A model generated the notes under the pieces. The model was given only the letters and a program-made list of their open reading frames with translations. It ran no database searches and was not told the origin of the DNA. Below are positions 7,702-14,247 of a DNA stretch of 64,000 nt, piece after piece. Within the stretch, counting starts at the first letter, position 1; each line of letters opens with the position of its first letter. The DNA is taken from contig NZ_BLIN01000005.1 of NCBI RefSeq assembly GCF_009811555.1, forward strand, positions 930,001 to 994,000, in the 5' to 3' direction. Source of the DNA: Streptomyces caniferus. Its GTDB lineage: Bacteria > Actinomycetota > Actinomycetes > Streptomycetales > Streptomycetaceae. The position numbers and the translations under genes are program-made.

Positions 7702-8786
7702 CGGCCCGCCTCCATCCGCCGGTCCAGGATGAACAGCAGGGCGGGCGCCCCGATCATCGCGGTGACGACCCCCACCGGCAGCTCCTGGGAGTCCATCGCC
7801 GTACGGCACACGACGTCCACCACGATCAGCAGCAGCGCCCCGGTCAGCGCGGACAGCGGCAGCAGTCTGCGGTGGTCGCCGCCGACGACCAGCCGGCACA
7901 GGTGCGGCACCATCAGGCCCACGAAGCCGACGGCTCCGGAGACCGCGACCAGTACGCCGGTCAGCAGGCTGGTCACCACGAACAGCTCCCGGCGCAGCCG
8001 GGTGACGTCGACGCCCACCCCGGCCGCGGTCTCATCGCCCATGATCAGCGCGTTCATGGCACGGGCCCGCGCCTGGAGGGCCACCAGCCCGGCGGCGACC
8101 GCGGCCACCGGCAGCCACAGCACGTCCCAGGTGGCCCCGCTCAGGCTGCCCATCAGCCAGAACAGCACGCTACGGGTCTGCTGTTCGTCGCCGGCCTGGA
8201 GTACGAGGTAACTGGTGAAGCCGGACAGGAACTGCCCGATGCCGACGCCGGCCAGCACCAGGCGCAGCGGCGAGAAACCCCCGCCGCGCCGGGCCATGCA
8301 CCACACCAGCGCGAACGAGGCGAGCGCGCCGGCGAACGCCGCCGCCGACAGTCCCAGGCCCAGGACACCGCCCGCGCCGGCGCCCAGCACGATGGCGGCG
8401 ACCGCGCCGAGCGAGGCGCCGTTGGAGATGCCCAGCAGGTAGGGGTCCGCCAGCGGATTGCGCACCAGCGCCTGGGTCGCCGTTCCCACCAGCCCCAGCC
8501 CCGCTCCCACCAGCGCCGCCAACAGGGCCCGGGGCACGCGCAGTTGCCACACGATCAGGTCGTCGGTGCCCGGCCGGGCCGGCGCCCCGCCGAGCCGCCG
8601 GAACACCACCGACCAGACGTGTGCGGGCGCGATATCGGTAGAACCCAGGGAGACCGCCGCGGTCAGGGCCACCACCACGGCGATGCCGAGCCCCGCGGCG
8701 AGCAGGCCGGCGGGCGGGGTGCGGCGCGCGGACCGCTCGGCCCGCTCCTCGTGCCCGTCCGGCTCGGCGACGGCCGCTGCCCTCAC
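7698..8786 (-). CDS. FecCD-family ABC transporter permease
   Basis: A 362-aa polytopic membrane protein of the FecCD/BtuC family, the channel subunit for siderophore, heme or cobalamin import. Typical blocks are WQLRVPRALLAALVGAGLGLVGTATQALVRNPLADPYLLGIS (about residues 79-120) and the C-terminal GFVGLMVPHLCRLVVGGDHRRLLPLSAL, whose coupling helix contacts the ATPase. Nine to ten hydrophobic segments are visible. It overlaps both neighbours by 4 nt (7698-7701 and 8783-8786), a tightly coupled operon. A single permease gene implies a homodimeric channel. Confidence 0.94.
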   Translation of the reverse strand: MRAAAVAEPDGHEERAERSARRTPPAGLLAAGLGIAVVVALTAAVSLGSTDIAPAHVWSVVFRRLGGAPARPGTDDLIVWQLRVPRALLAALVGAGLGLVGTATQALVRNPLADPYLLGISNGASLGAVAAIVLGAGAGGVLGLGLSAAAFAGALASFALVWCMARRGGGFSPLRLVLAGVGIGQFLSGFTSYLVLQAGDEQQTRSVLFWLMGSLSGATWDVLWLPVAAVAAGLVALQARARAMNALIMGDETAAGVGVDVTRLRRELFVVTSLLTGVLVAVSGAVGFVGLMVPHLCRLVVGGDHRRLLPLSALTGALLLIVVDVVCRTAMDSQELPVGVVTAMIGAPALLFILDRRMEAGR

Positions 8787-9850
8787 CGTGCCGCCTTGAA
8801 CCGGTCGGGGTGGAGGGTGCGGGCGATCTCCTCGACGGTGTCCGCGTTGCCGACGCCGGCGATCGTCGTACGCTCCGAGCCGATCCGCAGGAACTTCCCG
8901 TTGCGCACGGCGGCGAGCCCCTTGGTGGCGGGAAAGCGCTTCAGGAACGCCGCGGCCTCGTCGAAGGCCTTGGCGTTGGCCGCGGCGTCGCCCCGGTTGC
9001 GCACCCCGAGCTGGATCCAGTCCGGGTCCTTGGCGACCACGTCCTCCCAGGAGACCGGCTTGAAGTCCCCGTCGCAGCCGTCGAAGACATTGCGCGCCCC
9101 GGCCTGCCCGATCACGGCGTTGGCGACCTGCTTGCGGCAGACGGCGACCGGCTGCTTGGTGCCCGCGTCGTAGTCGAAGAAGAAGTACGTCGGCCGCTTG
9201 CCGGGGGCGAGACCGCCCACCGCCCTGTGCACCTTGTCGGTCTTCGCCCGCATCCCCGCCACCAGTGCGTCCGCCCGCCGGGAGGTGCCGGTCACCGCGC
9301 CCAGCCGCTTGATGTCGCCCTCCACGCCGGACAGGTCGCGCTGGGGCTTCTCGGCCATCGGTGCGCAGGCGGTGGACGCCAGGTAGAGGTGCTTGATGCC
9401 CGCCGCGGTGAACTCCTCCTCGGTCGGCGCGTCACCGGCCCGGCCCATGGTGTTCATCGACGCGAAGGTGTCGATGTAGAGGTCGGCGCCCGAGCCGAGC
9501 AGCTTCTCCTTGGGGATCACGGACTTCGCCAGCACCGGCACCTTCCGGGCCTGCGCGCCCAGGGCGCCGGGCAGGGCGCCCTCGTGGGGCGGGAACCCGG
9601 TCCCGATGACCCGGTCGCCCGCGCCCAGCCGCAACAGCGTCTCCAGGGCGGCGGCATTACTGGTGACGATCTTGCGCGGCGCGGACCGGAAGGTGGTGGT
9701 GACGCCCTTGCAGTCGGCGACCTTCACCGGAAAGCCCGGCTCGCGGGCGCCCTTGTCCGTGCCCGTGTCCGAGCCCGTGCCGCTCCCGCCGCATGCGGTG
9801 GCGGCCAGCGCGACGACCACCGCGACACCGCACAACTTCCCAGGACGCAT
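8783..9850 (-). CDS. ABC transporter substrate-binding lipoprotein, FecB/FepB type
   Basis: A 355-aa lipoprotein with lipobox LAATAC (lipidated Cys20), anchoring it outside the membrane. The rest is a helical-backbone binding protein (PF01497-like), starting with RKIVTSNAAALETLLRLGAGDRVIGTG and ending with LRIGSERTTIAGVGNADTVEEIARTLHPDRF. It captures the ligand for the FecCD permease. The family binds ferric siderophores, heme or cobalamin; specificity cannot be assigned here. It is the first gene of the operon, and the leader lies at 9851-10183. A run of Asp and Lys after the lipobox is a normal flexible tether. Confidence 0.9.
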   Translation of the reverse strand: MRPGKLCGVAVVVALAATACGGSGTGSDTGTDKGAREPGFPVKVADCKGVTTTFRSAPRKIVTSNAAALETLLRLGAGDRVIGTGFPPHEGALPGALGAQARKVPVLAKSVIPKEKLLGSGADLYIDTFASMNTMGRAGDAPTEEEFTAAGIKHLYLASTACAPMAEKPQRDLSGVEGDIKRLGAVTGTSRRADALVAGMRAKTDKVHRAVGGLAPGKRPTYFFFDYDAGTKQPVAVCRKQVANAVIGQAGARNVFDGCDGDFKPVSWEDVVAKDPDWIQLGVRNRGDAAANAKAFDEAAAFLKRFPATKGLAAVRNGKFLRIGSERTTIAGVGNADTVEEIARTLHPDRFKAAR

Positions 9851-10183
9851 GACGCTTCTCCCCTATTCCTCACCAGCCGGCGCACCGGCCGTTTCACCCG
9901 CCGCCGCAGCGGCCGAAGGGCCGCAGGCGCGACCCGGCACAGGTAGTCGGGCGGGCGGCGGGGGCGGTTCCGGACCCCGGCGTCTTTTCCGGCGGGGCCG
10001 GGCGGCCGAGCCCCGCCGCCGCGGCCCCGGCGGCTGCCCGAAGGGAAAGCGGAGGACGACGACGGGGCTTCAGGGCGACGCAGCACAGCGGCACCGGGAG
10101 GCGGTTGATGACGACGGGTGCGCCCGGCACGACCGGGTCGGCCGAGGGGGCAGGCGTGGCCGGCAGCTCCGCCGCCTAATGGT
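9851..10183. other. Leader region of the metallophore-type ABC operon
   Basis: About 330 bp between the WYL regulator stop and the binding-protein start. It is very GC-rich and contains short inverted repeats, for example CCGGTGCGCCGG near 9876-9887. I looked for a cobalamin-riboswitch B12 box and for AT-rich IdeR/Fur-like boxes on the minus strand and could not place either convincingly. A 78-codon reading frame (9894-10130, minus) has no convincing ribosome-binding site and is left out. Confidence 0.35.
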
Positions 10184-10927
10184 TCACCGGAGTGGTGCCA
10201 TCGGTTTCTCAGCACGGGGTGTGAACGGAGCCAGCGCGGTGGGCTGCACCGCGGCGGCTGCGGCCGAGCCGCGCAGCAGCTCGGTCAGGTTGTGGGGGTG
10301 TGCCTGCTCCGTGGTCGGAGTCGCTGCTGTGATGCGGTCCAGCCGGAAGCCCCGGCCGGCCAGTCGCGTGCGGCACCAGGCGATGAGGTACCACCGGCCG
10401 TCGACGGTGAGCAGTCCGGCCGGTTCCACCATGCGGTTGCTTTCGCGTCCTGCCGCGTCGGTGTAGGACAGCTGCAGGACCGTGTTGGTGGTGAGGGCCT
10501 GTTCCACCGCGGTGCGGACCGTGGCGTCGGAGGGCGCGGGCAGCGCGACGATCCGGGTGGCCAGTTCCTGTGCCGCCGCTGAGACGGGGCCGGTCATCGA
10601 GGCCACCATCTTCTGGGCCGCCGTGCGGGCCGCCCCGGCGTACGGGGCGAAGACATCGGTCGCGGCGAGGGCGACGGCCAGGGCCGAGGCTTCCTCAGCG
10701 GTGAAGTGGATCGGGGGCAGGGTCATGGCCGGGTCGATCGACCAGCCCCCGCCGCGTCCCGGTGTCGTGCGCACCGGGACGCCGGTCTCCATCAGTGCCT
10801 GGAGGTCGCGCTGCACCGTGCGCGTGCTCACCTCGAAGCGCGCGGCGAGCGCCGCGACCGTCAGCGGCTGCGGCGCGACTGCGCGCAACTCTTCCACCAG
10901 CGCATACAGCCGGGCTGTGCGGTTCAT
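10184..10927 (-). CDS. DeoR-type HTH/WYL-domain transcriptional regulator
   Basis: A 247-aa regulator with an N-terminal winged helix (residues 1-60, TVAALAARFEVSTRTVQRDLQALMETGVPV) and a C-terminal WYL ligand-sensing domain (about residues 135-215, VLQLSYTDAAGRESNRMVEPAGLLTVDGRWYLIAW). Such proteins usually control a neighbouring catabolic gene in response to a small ligand. It lies 10 nt downstream of the esterase gene on the same strand, so the two are likely co-transcribed and it may regulate that operon. The target promoter is probably in 11877-12006. Confidence 0.92.
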   Translation of the reverse strand: MNRTARLYALVEELRAVAPQPLTVAALAARFEVSTRTVQRDLQALMETGVPVRTTPGRGGGWSIDPAMTLPPIHFTAEEASALAVALAATDVFAPYAGAARTAAQKMVASMTGPVSAAAQELATRIVALPAPSDATVRTAVEQALTTNTVLQLSYTDAAGRESNRMVEPAGLLTVDGRWYLIAWCRTRLAGRGFRLDRITAATPTTEQAHPHNLTELLRGSAAAAAVQPTALAPFTPRAEKPMAPLR

Positions 10928-10937
10928 GCCGGCGACG

Positions 10938-11876
10938 CTACAGGCCCGTGGTGGACAGGAAGTCCCGTTCGCGTCGCAGCTCCCGTTCGGTGATGGTCAG
11001 CGGGAAGAGGGTGAAGCCGTGCATGGCGCCGGCGACGACATCCAACTGCACGGGCGCGCCCGCCGCCTGCCACCGTTGGGCCAGGAACAGCGAGTCGTCC
11101 CGCAGCGGATCTTCGCTGCCGACGACGATCCGGGCGGGCGGCATGCCGACAAGGTCGGCGAACAGCGGTGAGACCTCCGGATCACGGCGCTGTTCCCCGT
11201 CCATGCCAGGGGTGACCAGCTCATAGGTCCGCCGCAGTGTGTCGGTATTGCTCAGCAACCGCTTGGAGCCGAACGATCGCTGGCTTGGTGTCATCGACAG
11301 GTCGTAGGGGCCAAAGAGCAGGTGGGCGGCCCGGAATGCGCCGGTGATGTCGGGCCGGTCGCGAAGGCGCAGCAGTGTCACGACGCTGAGGTGGGCACCG
11401 GCCGATTCCCCGCCGATCAGCAGCCGCTCGGTGCCGAACTCGGTCGCGGCGTGCCTCACCAGCCACCGTGCGGCGGCTTCGCAGTCGTCGGGTCCGGCGG
11501 GGAAGGGGTGTTCCGGTGCGAGGCGGTAGTCCACGCTGACCACGGCAAGCCGGGTCTGCTCGGCGAGTCGCCACAGTCTTTCGTCCTGCCCGTCCGCGGA
11601 GCCGAACATCCAGCCGCCTCCGTGGAAGTGCAGGTACACGCCGTCAACGTGCTCCGGCACGAAGACTCGTACCTTCACCCCGCCCTCAACGACGCGGTCT
11701 TGGCCCTGCGGCAGTCGCACCGGTGGCGTGTCGCCGCCGAGCCGGTTGCGCCGCAGGGCGGCCAGCAGGGTTGCACTGGGCGTCTCGTCGCGCGCCGGGC
11801 GGCTCGCGGCCGTGGCCTCGAACTGCTCGTTGAATGCCAGGGTCTCGGCCAGGCAGTCCTCATCGGTGATCGTCAT
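10938..11876 (-). CDS. Alpha/beta hydrolase, HSL-family acetyl esterase
   Basis: A 312-aa esterase of the hormone-sensitive-lipase family. The oxyanion motif HGGGW is at about residues 86-90 and the nucleophile elbow GESAG at about 157-161. The catalytic Asp (in VGSEDPLRDD) and His (in GAMHGFTLF) follow in order. Expected activity is hydrolysis of short-chain esters in the cytoplasm. It precedes the WYL regulator gene by 10 nt. The ATG at 11876 has only a weak Shine-Dalgarno sequence upstream, but the family's usual length supports it. Confidence 0.92.
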   Translation of the reverse strand: MTITDEDCLAETLAFNEQFEATAASRPARDETPSATLLAALRRNRLGGDTPPVRLPQGQDRVVEGGVKVRVFVPEHVDGVYLHFHGGGWMFGSADGQDERLWRLAEQTRLAVVSVDYRLAPEHPFPAGPDDCEAAARWLVRHAATEFGTERLLIGGESAGAHLSVVTLLRLRDRPDITGAFRAAHLLFGPYDLSMTPSQRSFGSKRLLSNTDTLRRTYELVTPGMDGEQRRDPEVSPLFADLVGMPPARIVVGSEDPLRDDSLFLAQRWQAAGAPVQLDVVAGAMHGFTLFPLTITERELRRERDFLSTTGL

Positions 11877-12006
11877 GCGTCGACCATCGCAGCCGTCCGC
11901 GACAACACCCTGTCACCGTTCACCGGTGAACCACGTCACATTCCTGTTGTCCTTCCTGCGGCACCACCATCCGCCCCTGCTCGTGCCAACCCCTGCTGCG
12001 TGCCGT

Positions 12007-13188
12007 CTAGTCCGCGGCGCCGGAGGCCGTCCGGAGGTCGACGTTCCAGTCCAGCTGGCGGGTCAGCGTGTCGTCACCGGGGCGCTGAGGGGACGGGGCC
12101 CGGCCGGTGCGCGACGGGGTGCGGGTGCCGCGGGAGATCTCTCCGCTGGCGGTGATGTTGTGCTCCACGCGCGGGCGGCGGCAGGTCTCGTAGAGGGAGA
12201 GTGCGCTGTCCAGGTCGGGGGTGTCCCGCAGGGACTTGGCGAGGATGACGGCGTCCTCCAGCGCCATCGAGGCTCCCTGCCCCGTCGCCGGTGAGGCCGC
12301 ATGCGCGGCGTCACCGATGATCAGCGTCCGTCCGGAGCGCCAGGGCGTTCCCAGGGGGATCTCGGTGGCGTTGGTGGCCATGATGCCGTCCGTGGACGCC
12401 GCGACGATGCGCGCCGCGGGGGTGGCGTCCTTGCCCAGGGTCTCGACGAGTTGCTCCCGCCGGCGGGAGGGCGTGGGGTGGGCGAGTTCATCGGCGGGGA
12501 CGGCTGGACCGGCGACGCGGCCGAACCAGTACGTCTCCCCGGCCGGCGAGACCGCGTAACCGAAGGCAGCGGCGCTGCCCCGCACCATCGTGATGTGCCC
12601 CGTGTCCTGCGCCACCGGGGTGCCGGGCGTGTAGCCGTAGAAGACGCTCTGCCCCGCGTAGACGGGCTCCGCGCCGGGGGCGATCGACCGCCGCAGGGCC
12701 GAGTTCAGGCCGTCCGCGCCGATGAGCAGGTCTCCGGTCGCGGCGCTGCCGTCGGCGAAGCGTGCGGTCGCCTTGTCCGGGCCGTTCTCGACGGACACCA
12801 GCCGCGCCCCGTGCGAGAGGCCGATGCCCCGGCGGACGACCTCGGCCTGCAACGCGGCGTTCAACTCGCCACGGCGCAGGCACCGGTACCGCAGGCGCGT
12901 GTCGTCGGCCTCCCCCAGCGGCACGTGGGCCACCTCGCCGCCCCGGTCGTCGAGAACGCGCATCGAGCGCAGGGGGAAGCCGATCGCGGTGACCGCATCC
13001 GAGGCGTCGAGCTGCGCCAGCGCGCGCATACCGTTGCTCGCCAGGGTCAGGAACGCCCCGATGTCCTCGGCGGTGTCGGAATGCGCCTCGTGCACGGCGA
13101 CGTCGAATCCCGCCTTGTGCAGGGCCAGCGCGGTCGCCGTACCCGCGATCCCGCCGCCGATGACCACTATGCGTGTCACGTGTGCCAC
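12007..13188 (-). CDS. FAD-dependent monooxygenase (UbiH/PHBH type)
   Basis: A 393-aa class A flavoprotein monooxygenase. The dinucleotide fold GGGIAG is at residues 11-16, the DG motif (IGADGLNS) is mid-protein and the GD motif (IIGDAAHAASPATGQGASMALEDA) is near residues 295-320. These enzymes hydroxylate aromatic or polyketide-like substrates with NAD(P)H and oxygen. Start: GTG at 13188 with AGAGG 6 nt upstream; a second GTG four codons on also has a plausible site. It overlaps the remnant at 13176-13598 by 13 nt. The C-terminal tail after residue 365 is short and polar. No pathway partner is adjacent, so the substrate is unknown. Confidence 0.9.
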   Translation of the reverse strand: MAHVTRIVVIGGGIAGTATALALHKAGFDVAVHEAHSDTAEDIGAFLTLASNGMRALAQLDASDAVTAIGFPLRSMRVLDDRGGEVAHVPLGEADDTRLRYRCLRRGELNAALQAEVVRRGIGLSHGARLVSVENGPDKATARFADGSAATGDLLIGADGLNSALRRSIAPGAEPVYAGQSVFYGYTPGTPVAQDTGHITMVRGSAAAFGYAVSPAGETYWFGRVAGPAVPADELAHPTPSRRREQLVETLGKDATPAARIVAASTDGIMATNATEIPLGTPWRSGRTLIIGDAAHAASPATGQGASMALEDAVILAKSLRDTPDLDSALSLYETCRRPRVEHNITASGEISRGTRTPSRTGRAPSPQRPGDDTLTRQLDWNVDLRTASGAAD

Positions 13189-13598
13189 TCCGTTCCTCTG
13201 CGCAGGCCCCCTCGGGCATCCAGGTCAATGATGTACCCGGCCGGCCGGGCCCGTTGTGAACTCTGGGAGAGGGAAGGGCCGGATGTGCGGGGCGGGAGGT
13301 CTGGGCGGGAGTGGCCTGCCCCGGGCCCGTCGCGCACGGCCGGCGCACCGTCAGCTCCGCGGTCTGCCCGCTCCTGAGGCGTGACGATCGGGAAGGCGGG
13401 GTCGGGCTCGTCCGGCAGGGCGCCGAAGGTGAGGAGGGCCCGGGGGTCGCCGTCGAGGGTGACCGTGATGACGCAGGGGTCGAGGCGTGCGAGGAAGCCG
13501 CGGTCGGCGTCGGCGAAGTCCTGGGCGTCGTCCGGGGCGGGCGGCTGGTCGTGACGGGCGGTCGGCCCGCTGTGCTCCCTGTGCTCCGCTGTGCTCAT
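13176..13598 (-). pseudogene. Possible remnant of an alkyl sulfatase N-terminus
   Basis: A 140-codon frame whose residues 26-45 (DFADADRGFLARLDPC) resemble the conserved N-terminal stretch of SDS/alkyl sulfatases (metallo-beta-lactamase fold, usually over 600 aa). The similarity stops after about 50 residues. The rest (PRALLTFGALPDEPD onward) is unlike the family, Pro/Arg-rich and low complexity, and no metal motif HxHxDH follows. I read it as a truncated or decayed gene, or a small chimera. It overlaps the FAD monooxygenase start by 13 nt. The family assignment is from memory and weak. Confidence 0.4.
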
Positions 13599-13691
13599 GG
13601 CGGCGATTGTGGTCCGGTCCGCGACGCCGGGTCATGGTGAGGCAGCACAGTGTCGGCGGTCATCCGTCACAAGGCGGCGCCCGCGCGCCGG

Positions 13692-14150
13692 TCAGGGATC
13701 GAGGCCGCTGCCCTGCGGGCCGTAGAGATCCAGCAGGCGGACGCGGGTGTCGTGCAGCCGGTCGGCCACCGTTTCGGCCACATAGCGGTACATCGCCCGG
13801 CCGAGGATGGGATCGGACTCGCACAGGGCGCGGACCACCTTGGCGTCGAACTCCACGGCCTCGACCGGGCCCACGGTCTCCGCGCCGAAGTGCCACAGAT
13901 AGGGCGGGAACAGCCAGGACCAGCCGAGCAGTTCGTCCCGGCCGAGCGTCTCGACGACCGCGGCGCGGCGCCCGGGGACCCGCTGGTCGAGGACGACCTG
14001 TCCGCTGCGGATGATCCAGAAGTGGTCCGCTCTGTGGCCCTCCTCGAAGAGGCGGGTGGCGCGCGGCAGCGACACCTCGACGGCGATGTCGGTCAGGCGC
14101 CGGCGCCGGTCGGGCGGCATCGCATGGAACAGGTGTCTGCTGGTGGCCAT
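13692..14150 (-). CDS. Stand-alone cyclic-nucleotide-binding domain protein
   Basis: A 152-aa protein that is almost entirely one cNMP-binding beta-barrel: RATRLFEEGHRADHFWIIRSGQVVLDQR, then LGRDELLGWSWLFPPYLWHFGAETVGPVEAVEFDAK. There is no helix-turn-helix, so it is not a Crp/Fnr-type transcription factor. The phosphate-binding cassette with Arg is not clearly intact, so ligand binding is uncertain. It lies 97 nt downstream of the NHLM-type ABC gene on the same strand and could be the last gene of that export operon. Many NHLM ABC proteins carry a similar domain, which makes the neighbourhood suggestive. Confidence 0.8.
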   Translation of the reverse strand: MATSRHLFHAMPPDRRRRLTDIAVEVSLPRATRLFEEGHRADHFWIIRSGQVVLDQRVPGRRAAVVETLGRDELLGWSWLFPPYLWHFGAETVGPVEAVEFDAKVVRALCESDPILGRAMYRYVAETVADRLHDTRVRLLDLYGPQGSGLDP

Positions 14151-14247
14151 CGCGTCCTCCGCTCGCTGACTGCACGATATGCGGAGGTCTGCGGGGATTG
14201 CGGGAAGGCTCGGCCGGGCGGGGCGACGACGGGGAACTCCGGTGGCG

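Noticed and set aside
9894..10130. 78-codon frame upstream of the binding-protein gene (minus strand)
   Set aside because: No ribosome-binding site and Pro/Arg/Ala-rich composition typical of shadow frames in high-GC DNA.
9851..10183. Cobalamin riboswitch upstream of the BtuFCD/FecBCD-like operon
   Set aside because: The minus strand has some riboswitch-like short words, but I could not find the B12 box (AGTC-C-GAAGACCTGCC type) or the expected stem order.
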